From Ilyonectria destructans (taxonomy: Eukaryota > Ascomycota > Sordariomycetes > Hypocreales > Nectriaceae): a stretch of DNA of 64,000 bases. The notes beneath the pieces were generated by a model. The model did not search any database and was not told where the DNA came from. It saw only the letters and a list, made by a program, of their open reading frames with translations. Shown in pieces: positions 22,291 through 33,951 of this stretch. The stretch's first letter is position 1. Each line of letters begins with the position of its first letter. A program made the translations under genes and the position numbers. The DNA is taken from the NCBI GenBank assembly GCA_020740775.1, contig JAHEWK010000010.1:2666001-2730000 (forward strand), in the 5' to 3' direction.

Positions 22291-25200
22291 TGCGTATATA
22301 GAGTGGAGGTGTAGGTCCACCAATCCGAGCGCGTGGAGTGTAGTAGATTGATTAATATAAGGGTCAAATGGAGTGTATGTACACCGTGGAGATAGCGATG
22401 CTATTCTAGAATAAGAAAAGGATAAAGGCTGAAATTGTATAGTATTAGTATTACAGCTTTATTTTCTGGAGGTTGATATAACTCTACTAATTACAACTGT
22501 ACTTCTTATTCAGCTATATAACTATATACTGCTTTTATTGTAAACCTTGCTGTCGTCCTTCTTATTGCTGTTGCCTGCAGTAATAAGTTATGAATATTCT
22601 TTTTCTTTATATAAGGGTAAAAATAATAGGTCCAGCTTGTTAATTAGCTCTGCCCTCAGCTAACTCTATAATACTTAGGCTATTAAGATAGTAAGTGAGG
22701 GCGGGGACAGAGGACACTAAGAACACACAACCCACCCAGAGGCAGAGCTGTGATGACCGTAATAGTGTTGTGACGGAAAGGGTAGGTAGGGTCGGGATCA
22801 AAATCTGGATAAATAGCTTAATTGAGCAAAAAATGACGAATCTTTCAGCTGATACCATTTGATCAAATGGATCTCTGAGGGGTCTCAAAAGAATAGGCCA
22901 AAAGACTGTTAATTAAATGAGATGATAAGATGATGCTTGCTAATAGACCTTATACGAGGTCTCCCAATTTATGGCCCCAATGGGTCAAGCCACTGGTCCC
23001 TATCCGGTACGGTATTTCCTGTTAAAGAAAGCTGTCAATCTTAGCCCTAGTCGCGGCAAGGATCTGATCAAATGACCTAATTCCCCAAAAGACCGGAAAA
23101 CCCCGACTCAATAGTATATACGTCCAGTCTGTTTCTATATAGTATCACTATACACCCTGCCCTAGAAAAGAAGTACTTATACTCTACTGATATTAACTAT
23201 ATTGTAAGAAAATCGTGGGCTATTTAGAAGAGGTATAAATATTAGAGTCTCTTCTCCTGCTAGTATATAATTAGATAGATAACTATACAGTCTGTCTTTT
23301 CTCTTATCTATTACTATATTTTATATTTATTGTTAAACTTAAAGGTATTATTATTATTGCTGGAGTCTTATAATATAGAATGCTTTCTGCTGCTCTTACT
23401 ACATTCCTAGAAGCTATTAAGATAGAGCTGCTATCTCTTTAGAGGTAGCTCTTTAAAAGAGTCCCTTTCTGGCATATATCAGTATCAACTTATCTTTATA
23501 GTTATAATACTTATAATTCTATACTTTCTAAACCTTCCTTTTAGTATTATTTACCTAACTGAGCTATAATTTCTACTGCTTTCTAAACTACTCTAATAGA
23601 AAGCTAAATAGAGTATTAGTACAGTATAATATATAGAAGTCTTATCTAATATATTATAATAACTATCTAGCTTTATCTATATATTATTAATACTAACCTT
23701 AAAGTATTCTAGATTAAGAAAACTCTATACTATAATCTTTCTATCTTCTAATTTATTTAATAGAAACTTAAACCTCTAGATTATATTCTATATATTACTA
23801 TATAAGCTAGTAAAGCTATACTTTCTCTTTCTTATAATACTATTACCTTTTAGGACTTTAATTATATTCTTATAGAATTTCAGGAAGGTATAGATATATT
23901 GGAGTGCCTTTTAGTCTCAGCTGGTAAGGAGGTTCTTAGCCTGATAAATTTGCAGCAATATAGCTAACTTCTTAAGCTAATATATACACCCCAAGATACT
24001 CTTTCTGCAAACTGCACACTATACCTAACAATAAGGATATTAAGATAATTATAGAGATCTAAGGTGCATTGAATTATATAGTATTAAGAGAGCTACTATA
24101 TATTATTGTTAACTACTATAAGAGAGGCTTCTAATTGAAATTTTAAGGTATTAGAGATTTTATAATATCAGCTAGTTAAATATCCTAAAGAAAGTTTATC
24201 AGTTTATTACTTTTATAGATATTAACTACAATATTATATAACTTACTAATAGAATCCTATTATCTCTATAGATCCCACTCTACCTGAGATAGTACTTCTA
24301 TACTAAAGAGCTACTCTTTAAAAGCCTTAGAATTCTTTTTAAATAGTAAGATCTTAATAGAGAGATTAAGAATATAGCTAAAGTAATACCTTTATCTAGA
24401 GGGTTTATTAAAGTTATATATATTGCTAATTATATATATTGCTATATTATTATTATTAGTATTATCCAGAGTGAAATATCTAACCTTCTATATAAGCTTA
24501 TATTTATTAATTAATATAATAACCTTATCTGTAATATTATTATCAGTATAGTATATTATTAATTTTAAAAGGCTTAGAACTACTTTATAAGATTAATTCT
24601 TAATATTATAAAAGAAGTAATATATACTAAATAGAGACTTTCTGTTATTAAACTGCTATCTATTAAAAGAAAAGTATATAAAATCTAGTAATATATATAT
24701 TCTTATAGTAACTTTCTCAAAAGAAAGCTTAAATTAGAAGGTAATTCTTAAATATATAGAATTAGTAGAGATAAATACTTTCTGTACCTTAATAAATAGA
24801 TTAAGGTATAAAAATATAGCCTAAAGTTTATTATCTTTAATAACTTTAAAGAACTAATTGGATATAATAACTTACTCTAGTAGAAGGTACTAAAATTAGC
24901 TTTAGTTAAAATATTTAATATATATATTAGTGATATATACGTCAGTGCCTTAAAGACCCTAATATCCTGTGTAACTTATAACTGAGGCACAGGTGGACCT
25001 TTTAGTGTAACAGCTTAAAGCCTACCTCTTTTTTTCTGTATTAATCAGCTAGTAACTGCTTCTATAGTTATATAATATCTAGACTTAGTTTAGTGATAAT
25101 AGTAGTAACTACTAGCTATTAACTATTATACTTAGAATATATTTACTTCTGTAACTTTATTTTATCTTTAGATACTGAAATATAATAGCTTTTAAATAGA

Positions 25201-25840
25201 TAATCTATAGTATTTTATAGTTCCTTTTAGGCTATACTCTTTAGCTTAAGGTTATTCTATATAATATACTGGTAATAAACCTAGATATACTTTTTTATAT
25301 TCTAAATATATTATACTTATAGTCCCACGCCTAAAAGAGGGTATTCTTAACCTTCTCCATTTAGATATACCTATAGAAATAGCAGAATAGATATTTATAA
25401 TAGATAGCTTTGTCAGGAGACTTTATAGGCCTAGATATTATTAAAGAAAAAGGCAGTATAGAAGATTAGAAGATATTAGTTAATACAGAGAGCAATAGCA
25501 ATAGAGGTAGTAATTTAGAGGTAGAGAAGATATTAAATATTATAATAGTCTTTTTCAGGGAGTCAGAAATAGCTATTTTAAAAGGTTAATATAATAGACT
25601 TATAGGAGATATTATGTGGTATGCAGAAAAGTTATATGCAGGCAAGATTTCTAGGCGCTTTTTGGAAGCTATATATCTCTGATATTTGTTAATAGTAGGG
25701 ATGTAGCAGTAGTGGCAGTAGTGGGATCCAACCCCCTCTAAAACACTAAAATATAGCTCAATATCAACCTTTCGAAAGGCTGGGAATAGCCTCACTTCTG
25801 GGCAAAAACTCGAGCCTAAATACACCTAGATATATTAATT
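22291..25840. mobile_element. AT-rich decayed repeat block, family not identified
   Basis: About 3.5 kb of TA-rich DNA with stops in every frame, typical of RIP-treated transposons. One plus-strand frame reads through with only scattered stops between about 24250 and 25070 (for example KIFNIYISDIYVSALKTLIS at 24908-24967), suggesting a former long ORF. I do not recognise the family. The edges (22293-22400 and 25800-25960) share GTGGAGTGTA-like words, but no clear terminal repeat could be established. Confidence 0.45.
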
Positions 25841-28740
25841 ACATCAATAGAGGCCTGAAATTGAGTGTATTAACGTATAAAATTATTCCAGTGGAGTGTA
25901 CGTAGATATATATGTAGCGTACACCTATATCAATAAGTATATCTAGTGTAATAGATCGGGACCCTGATAGTAACATTAGGATAGTAGTAATATGATTCCT
26001 TTTTGTAAATTTAACTGCCTTCCTCAGTAGGTACACTATAGAAAATAAATTTGGGTTTAAGTCTGTGAATTCTATCTGCAAAAATATACAATACTAAGGT
26101 TACTTATTTTTTATTCTATCTACTGCAGTCAGTATAGCTAGAAATATTCTTTAAACCCTATATCTCCTATATTAATTCATTAAGAAATTCAAAAGGTATT
26201 AGGGTCTTGGTGAGGTTAAGTATAAGGTATTCACGGAATTATCTTTTTAGCGAGTATAATATTACTATAAAGGCACAATATTGGGATCTAACTGATATAA
26301 TATATCTGATGAATTATAAGAACTTATTCACTATATTGATATAGTCTTCTGAGCGTTTAGTTGACTGCTTCGTAATCCGACGCTTTACGATATTGTGACG
26401 CCGGAGAAAGCTGCGATACCAACGAATAGAGAATATAAATTAGTTGGGAAAATTCGGGTATAATTCGGATATAATTCCTTAAAAATTAACCGTAACTTCA
26501 TATAGAACCACAAGGTCGTCACAACCTTAGATTTTAACCTGCACTCTCGGAATAGCTTATACAGCTCTCCCTCAAGCCCTGGCTATTAAGGGGCATAACT
26601 ATGGGTTCTATCTTCAACATGAGACTTACTGTAAGCTACCTTCTATCCATAGATCGTATGATGCGGTATTTTAAAGTAAGCTTTAGCATCTCTTGCCGTA
26701 GGCGTAACCAATATACCTCGGACTAAGAGACGATAATAAATTAGCTATATAACGACTTCCTCTTTTTTCCTCTTTATATATAAGCATTACTGATGCAGAG
26801 CCGGCTTTGTGACCTTATACTGACGATTCTTAAGCGGCGTTAGCTTGGGACTACGCTTCTTGGGCCTGGCTAAGATATCCTAAGATGAGATATTAGGATT
26901 AATCTCTTGAAGGGGCGGCATTATGCGAAAAAAAAAACGGCTTAATTTGAGCTTAAATTGAGGAAGAATATCAGGAAATATAAAGTGTGGGAATTATCCC
27001 AATGGAGACCGTACAACTTTTTGATATTCTATCCCTCAGTTCTAGCCCTCACACTAATCGTATGAGGAATAGATCTGCATTACAGTAGGGTGCTAAGTCT
27101 TTTAGTCTCACGCTACTTGGGCGAGATAACTGAGTTTTTACGGTACTGTTCACCCTCCGGCCGGCGACGACTCTCACCTCCTCGCGGTGCCGGCTGGGAA
27201 CCTGGGAATGCCTTTTGCCTCCGAGGCATTTGCAGAGCTAAGAAGAGTCATCACCAACCAGCACTTGTCCGCTGGTTTGGGCGGTGGTTGCACAATAGGG
27301 CTCAAGAGCCCTACCCTCCACAAACAATAAGGGAATACTTTAAAAACCACCCGAAATGCAACTGCAAAATCGAGCCTACAAACGATAAACATATAGGTCG
27401 TAGAAGAGGACACCCTTAGGGTACTTCTGGGCTGCTCTATTGTAAGGACATCAAGACGCACCAGATAAGCAACAGGAAGTATAAATAGTTACGGCGAAAA
27501 TAAACAAAAAGGAACGGCACTCTTAAACCTGCATAGAGAACGATAAGGCACTTTGGTTAGTAGGAGGGGCGATATTGCGTTGCTCGGCTGTTCTGGGTAC
27601 AGAGAGGTTACAAGTGGACAAACTCCTGCGAGATACAGTCGGCCTTATAAGAGAGATCTTATAAGGTAGCGCGAAATAGAACTGATAATCTGAGGGGCGC
27701 GGTATATAATAGAAGCAATAGAAGGCTAGATGGGCGGACTGCAGTTACGACACTTTCGATATAGCCCAAGAGGATGGACGCATATATCGGTCTACCGAGA
27801 GGATAGGATCCTAAAGATAGCCATTAAGGATAGGGCTTTAGGTTGGCTGTAGAGGTGGGCTTAAGGAGTAAATTGGTATTAACTTGCAAACCGGCAGTAT
27901 TCTGCATAAGGAGCGGAATAGGATCTAAGGGGATATAAGGTAGAGGGTCTATATAGGTAGATATACTATGCCTCTACTAGTTATTTTCTCTGAAAATATA
28001 AATCAATACTTATATTGCAGTATACCGAGATATAAAGAGGAAATATCTCATTCTTCCTGGAAGGAAAGTCACCTTCAGACGATATAAAATGGGCGCCAAA
28101 TATAGAAGCAGTCTGTATAACTATACGATTTGAGATAGCCACAGGGCGACTGGACAACACACAACATTAAAGATAGATTGCAAAACCTCACCTACCCTTT
28201 CTTACTAACCCACCCTATATCAAACACCTCGTGCCATGGACAGCAGGCACCGCCTTAGCTGCTGTAGATAGGACTCTGAACACTTGGAGAATAGCCTTTA
28301 AGTTTGCTTGCTAATAATACAAACCCCACCAGACCCGCCGAAAGATTGAAAAAGGAGAAGTAAAAGCAGAAATTGGACGCTGTATGGGCTTTTACAAGAT
28401 TATAACAAAGCTTAGGAAACGGAAATATACAATAGCAACTAGTGCCCTATTGGTTATAAGCCACCGGGCAAAATAAATTGTGTGTGTGTGTTCCCCCTCC
28501 TCAACCGTGCTCATATAAGCAACGGTGAACATCCCAGCCTTACAGGGACAGTCTGGCTAGAATTTGTCAGGAGTTCTTACGGAGCAAGGCGCAACAGCTG
28601 ATAGCTCCTTTATTCGAGGCGGGCTATGGCTCACAGGACTTAACAACTACAACATCAATGGAGCCAATTTGCAAACACTTGACAGATAACTTGAAGAGGA
28701 CATTGGGATGAGCGCAGGCTTGCCTGTTTGACGAGTATTG
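25841..28740. other. Mixed AT-rich region, no supported gene
   Basis: Alternating AT-rich and balanced segments. 26460-26930 and 27090-27460 have near-normal composition and short open frames (one of 109 aa at 27090-27419, plus), but none has a domain or splice structure that I can support. A short GT run lies at 28479-28491. Likely fragments of further mobile elements. Confidence 0.4.
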
Positions 28741-29287
28741 ACCGAGAAAATAGGAGCCAGAATCTCGGCAGGCTTTTATTATCCTGATCTTAAGTCTTTA
28801 GCAGTGCTTAAACCAGACACCCACGATACATGGAGAAGCGAGGTACGAGTAAGGTGTACGAGTAAGGCAATCAACGTTTTCGACTACCTAGGTGGCGGAC
28901 TAAGACTAGATATGAGAAAGATCCTGCCCAAAAGCCTCTTAACACGTAACAATCTTCATTCCAAAGCCTTTTTGTCTCCCCCACCATTTTTGGTTCACCT
29001 TTTCTTCATTTTCCCCTTCCATTCACATAAAGTCGTGTTGCAAGTGCCAACTCTTCCACGTTGATAAAGACCGCGATTTTCATTGTCTCGGCGATAAATC
29101 TCAGTCCCCATTTACCTCGCTGGCCGCACTCACCTGCCCACCTTCCAATATTCACCAGCAGCTGCATCAGCCTTACTAAATGAACGAACCATGTTATCAC
29201 ACAAAGACGGTAATCAAACATGGGAGAGAGCCGATCATAGAAGTTTGATATAAGTGTGCGACTGTTGGCTTAAAAGTCATGGGTGAC
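28741..29287. other. 3' flank of the calpain-like gene
   Basis: No recognisable gene. A 108-aa frame (28738-29064, plus) lacks support. Pyrimidine-rich around 28975-29030. Confidence 0.4.
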
Positions 29288-30868
29288 TTATTTCGCAACA
29301 CCCATGTAGGAGAAACAGTGCTTGAATGCCTCTGTCTCCATGGCGAAGAGGCCACCGTGGTCAAGCAAGGAAGCTGGGTGCCACAACTGAGGGTCAAGGC
29401 GCTCAAGCAGCCCGGGATAGCTGTTCAGCCCAATTGGCTCAGTGACGCCCCATGGGTTGCGGAGAACGACGTATTGCTTGTCCCCAAGAATGGTGTAGCC
29501 AAGAATGGAGTATGTATGATTGGCAACGATATTGCTGCCCCTAAAGTTGTTTCCATTGGCGTAGGTCCAGGCCGCCATCGGATTGATAGTCTTGAAGTTG
29601 ACGCAGTTGGAGCGGACGAGTCCCAAGAGGTCGTGGGCATAATGGTTCTCAGTTCTGAAATAGTGATGTTCCCGGCTATTTATCTGTGCCATGGCCTTGA
29701 TGGGATCACCAGAATGCGTCTGGGTAATGTCAGGCTGCTCCGAGGAGCTGCCAGTGATCCACTTAGCGAATGCCTTCTCGTACAGCGCAGGCCAAATGTC
29801 AGCACCATCGCTGGAGCGGCAATATACAGGCATATTGTTGGAGTTGTTGATGGGGATCTCATAGTCGACTTCCACACTCTCAGTGCGGGCGTTGTTGTCA
29901 CCGCCCTTGTTATGGAATTTGATGGAGAGGCGCTTCTTCTCGTTCTTCTCCTGGTGAACGCGAGTAGCGCGGTTGATGGTGTGAGGATCGGCCCAGAAAA
30001 CCGAGAATAGCGCGGCAATCAGCCAGCTGTTGCTGGCGCAGCCTTGAGTCGGATCATCGAAGTTGTGCATGGTCTCGCGCCGCTCGCCGATCTGGAACAT
30101 GGTGAGGTCGCCAATGAGACGCTTGTTGACGGTTTGGAAGAAGTAGTCATACATGCCGCGCCACGAGCTGTTCAGCGGTGTCCAGTGTCCCTTTTGCATT
30201 CTGAACGGGCTGACGAGTTCGTTGACAGACATGGTCACCTCGCGGTTGGACACCGTCTTGCCCAAAGAGTGAGCATGAAGACCCAAGTGGAGCTTGCCAT
30301 TCTGCATGCGGGCCCTCTTAACATGAGTTTTGCCCAGATCCTTCAATCCGATCCTCTCGAAGTCATCAAGCTTCCTGACCTCCGACAAATCGGGAGTCAT
30401 GAGATCGCGCTCATTCAAGATCCTCATGTCTTTCTCAGACAGCTTCTCGACCTTCCTGTCCTTTTCGTTAAGTCTCAGTCCGGTGAAAAGCACTGGGTCA
30501 TGCTTCATGTCGAAAAGCTCATCATAGTCCGTCTGCAGAACATTGGAGATGATCTGGGCCGACTTCGTCGAATAGGTGTCAATGTTTCGGCCGAGAAGCG
30601 CCTCGACCAGTGCGTATGGGTTTACAGCACCGACTCTGACATCCTTGGGTGGCGAGTCAGGGCGAATATTCCCACCACCTAAGGAGACTCGGGGCTCGAG
30701 TCTCATGTCGGGGTCATCGTATCCAGATTGGAGGCTATCGGAACCAGCAGATCCCTGCTTTTCAATCTTCTGCCCCAAAATTGCTTCAACCAGGGCGTAC
30801 GTGTTGATGGAAAGGACTCTTCCGTCCTGGGAAGAGGAATCAGGAGTGGAGAACCGAATGTCACCCAT
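29288..30868 (-). CDS. Calpain-like (peptidase C2 fold) protein, 526 aa, active-site Cys replaced
   Basis: Single-exon gene starting at ATG 30866-30868 (MGDIRFSTPDSSSQ). The N-terminal third has two similar segments, INTYALVEAILGQKIE and VNPYALVEALLGRNID, suggesting an internal duplication. The C-terminal half carries the calpain-type papain-like fold. The region around the nucleophile reads DDPTQGCASNSWLIAALFSV (about residue 275), the His motif NHTYSILGY (about 452) and the Asn motif VVLRNPWGV (about 468). In classical calpains the first motif is QG.LGDCW, so the Cys position holds Ser here, while His and Asn are kept. The protein is therefore probably not a cysteine protease in the usual sense. 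No EF-hand or C2 domain is visible. No signal peptide, so likely cytosolic. Confidence 0.85.
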   Translation of the reverse strand: MGDIRFSTPDSSSQDGRVLSINTYALVEAILGQKIEKQGSAGSDSLQSGYDDPDMRLEPRVSLGGGNIRPDSPPKDVRVGAVNPYALVEALLGRNIDTYSTKSAQIISNVLQTDYDELFDMKHDPVLFTGLRLNEKDRKVEKLSEKDMRILNERDLMTPDLSEVRKLDDFERIGLKDLGKTHVKRARMQNGKLHLGLHAHSLGKTVSNREVTMSVNELVSPFRMQKGHWTPLNSSWRGMYDYFFQTVNKRLIGDLTMFQIGERRETMHNFDDPTQGCASNSWLIAALFSVFWADPHTINRATRVHQEKNEKKRLSIKFHNKGGDNNARTESVEVDYEIPINNSNNMPVYCRSSDGADIWPALYEKAFAKWITGSSSEQPDITQTHSGDPIKAMAQINSREHHYFRTENHYAHDLLGLVRSNCVNFKTINPMAAWTYANGNNFRGSNIVANHTYSILGYTILGDKQYVVLRNPWGVTEPIGLNSYPGLLERLDPQLWHPASLLDHGGLFAMETEAFKHCFSYMGVAK

Positions 30869-31913
30869 GTTGTAGTGAAGTATTGTAAGTTGATTAGAGG
30901 AAATGGTCAAGTGAAGACTTTGTTGCTGTCTTGTCGTTCACAGCATATCTAGGAGGACCGGTGAATGGGGTTTTATAGACATCGTGGCACATATCTTCGA
31001 ATTCTCCTCTGCTTTTAGCTCATGTTACCCTGCTGGAGATGATTCAGGACTGCGTCAACACCAAGCTAAACCTGCATGTTGCTCCCACCTCACCCGACTT
31101 CTGGACCACTCTCACATCATCGGCGGCAGACGTATTTTGCGGGGAAGCCTCCCTCAACTACGGGCGCCTGTCTAACAACGAAACTTCACTGGTGCTAAAG
31201 TAAAAACCAGTTTCCAGCCCAAAGATCCTATCTTCAGATCGGTTGCATTTCTACAGATTCTTTTAGCTTCTTGGCTATAGTAGCCCGTTCATTACCCCGC
31301 TCCGAGTCAAAAGAGGCGAGACAAGATGATGACTTGTGTGAAACGATGGAGGTACAAGAAGTCCTAACCTAAGGGATGACCAAAAGTACATCCCCATTGA
31401 AAGATTTGCAAGCTCCAGGATCCGTCGTCTATCAATGCTACGCTCAATGCTGTCCGCAGCAGCGGGTAGACCTGCCTTCCGGAGGGTTTGAGTTCAGCTC
31501 CCCATGGAGCCGAGAGGCCTTGCAAGAGGACTGGTTGAGCCGCGAGGCGGCAGCAACTTCACATAGGTCAGCCCAGCACGTCCTGTGCCCCTCTAGGGGA
31601 CTTCCGCGGCCTCACGGCTGCCCGGACAAAAAATACATAGACAAACAAACAAAGTATATGTGGTTCTGTTCTTGACTGTTACATTGGTCTCGGCCTGAAC
31701 CGCGAAGCTCTTGTGTCGTCTTCGGGAACCCTCTTTAGCCATTGTCTCGAGTTTTAACGACGTCGAATCTAACGCCTCCTGCTGGCTGGAAGGTGACAAA
31801 CAAGTCCAAAACGTCCATTTCACTGGCCATTGCATCATCTTAACGATGATGTTTATATGCATCCCTATCCTCATATCCGTCAATGAAGTAACACTCTAAT
31901 CAAAGAAGACAGA
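30869..31913. other. Intergenic region between calpain-like gene and permease
   Basis: About 1 kb holding the calpain-like promoter (right of 30869) and the permease 3' end (left of 31914). Only short unsupported frames. No repeats seen. Confidence 0.45.
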
Positions 31914-33951
31914 TTAGCAAAGGGTGCGATAGACCTTCTTCCACAGCGGCCAACCACGCCTCTCATCTCGTTCTTGCTGGTTTATATAGACTCGGTAGTA
32001 TCGTCGGCCTGTGTCGACATCTATCTCGTGGACCCGGAGGACTTTTGTCCGGAGCCAGATCTTGTGGCAAATATAGAAGATAAGCACGATAGGGATTGTC
32101 ATGAACCGAAGGAAAAAGGTCTTCAGCCTGCCTGACGGGCTAGTATCTAAGCCAGGCGTCTCGATGGGCGAGATGGCAATCCATATCTGGGAGAGAAGCA
32201 CTAGGATATAGCCTATAAGTGCGAACCAAGACCCAATGACGCCGACGTTTGAGCGGAAGGGAAGCTTCTCTAAGGGATACGACGCGTACGCCCAGGCCTT
32301 ACGGAAGCGGATATGACAGAGGGAGATACTAGCCCAAGTGAAGATCGTGCTCAAGGCGCTGATAGAGACGAGCAAGTGGAGGATATTACTATAGGCTTTC
32401 AGTTCGGTCAAGTAAGCCATCAGCCTGACCAAGGCTGCAAAGAGAATAGCCATTAGAGGCCGACCCTGTTTATCAACGTAGGCGAAGATTTGAGGTGCGT
32501 GTGACTGCTCAGCTAGGGCGGCAAGAGTTCGGGACGAGCCAAAGACGGCCGAATTGCCAACGCTAAGAACAGCAATAAGGATAACAGCGTTCATAACGCT
32601 CGAGAGGAACGTAGTACCTGCACTCTCGATAGCGATAACAAAGGGGCTAGCTGAGGCATCTGTGTTACTCTTGCCATAAATAAGATGGGGCTCATTTGAA
32701 GGGACAAGGAGGCCAACTAGCAATATGGCAACAATATAGAAGATAGCGATACGCCAGAAGACCTGCTTGATAGCCAAAGGGAATGACTTGCGGGGGTTGG
32801 CTGCTTCAGCGGCCGCGAGGCCGATAAGCTCGGTGCCGGCAAAAGAGAAGGCAGATGTCACCAAGCAGCTACTAAAGCCCTTAAGGCCGTTATTAAAGGG
32901 GCCGGGATCGCGCCAGTACTGGCCGCCAATGTAGCCGCTCTCGGGCCGGCCACCGATATTGATGACAATACCAAGCAGGCTATGGTCTTTATTAGTTATT
33001 GCTTTGGTGCCAGCGGCAGAGAGGGAAACTTACATAAAGCCAATAATAGCTATGATTTTAATAATAGAGAAAATAAACTCAGCTTCACCGTATGCCTTCA
33101 CGCCAAAGAGGTTGATTGCAATAATTGCAAGGAGGAAGATAGTAATAAAGATGGCTTTGCTTAGGTGCTCGTTCCAGTAGGTGATGATGCGGGCAGCGGC
33201 GATGAGTTCTAGGGGAAGGGCGAGGAGCCATTGGAAACAGTAGCAAAGTTTAGGAGACAAAGTTAGCCTCGGCGGCATAGCCAAGAAATCAAGATAGCAC
33301 TCTATGTATATCGAAAGACTATGGCAGGACTTACTTCCAGCCCATGGCGAAGCCCCACGACGGATCGAGAAATCGAGTCGAGAAGGCAGAGAAGGAACCA
33401 GCAACAGGGAATAGAATACAAAGCTCGCATAGGGACTGCATCGTGCAGTATTGCAGGGCGCCGATGAAGAGGTAGGAGAGGAGGACCCCAGCTGGGCCGC
33501 CCTTATAGAGGGACGATCCAGAGACGACAAAGAGACCAGTTCCGATGACGCCATCAGCAACAGCTTCTTTCTCCTAGGTACCTCATATCGATCCATGGGA
33601 CTCACCGACGGCTCCACCAAACGCAATCATCTGTAGATGCCTCCCTTTCAAATCCCGTGCCAACGCTGATGTGGCCGTCTTCCTATTCGCTGCTCTCATG
33701 TCATAGTACCGTTCTCCGGGCCCGGCGGCCATAGCCGGCCTCACAGTCGGTTCATACCCGCCGTCCCGGGTCTTAATGGTCCGTCGCTCGGCGAGGCGGA
33801 AGCCGTCCATCCAGTCGGCGGCGTCCTTGGATGGGACTGGCTGATTGGCCGAGATTCTCCAGGCGGCGCCCTTGTCGTCTGCGCCGCTGCCGCCGAGGTC
33901 TGTCATCTCGACGACCTCGACGTCACGGGTGAGGACGATGCCGCTCCTCAT
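31914..33951 (-). CDS. Amino-acid permease (YAT/APC family), 624 aa, four exons
   Basis: Exons on the minus strand: 33951-33606, 33563-33335, 33267-33034 and 32979-31914, totalling 1875 nt (624 codons plus stop). All introns are GT-AG (42, 67 and 54 bases). After a hydrophilic N-terminus of about 100 residues, the family core starts with DLKGRHLQMIAFGGAV and continues DGVIGTGLFVVSGSSLYKGG, LELIAAARIITYWNEHLSKA, and FSFAGTELIGLAAAEAANPR, the hallmark of yeast-type amino-acid transporters. About 12 membrane helices are expected, importing amino acids with protons across the plasma membrane. The C-terminus is short and charged. The second intron acceptor was chosen by phase and could be slightly different. 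Substrate cannot be told from sequence. Confidence 0.92.

Noticed and set aside
29288..30910. Calpain-like start at 30910
   Set aside because: The codon there is TTG; the first ATG in frame is at 30868 and gives a sensible N-terminus.
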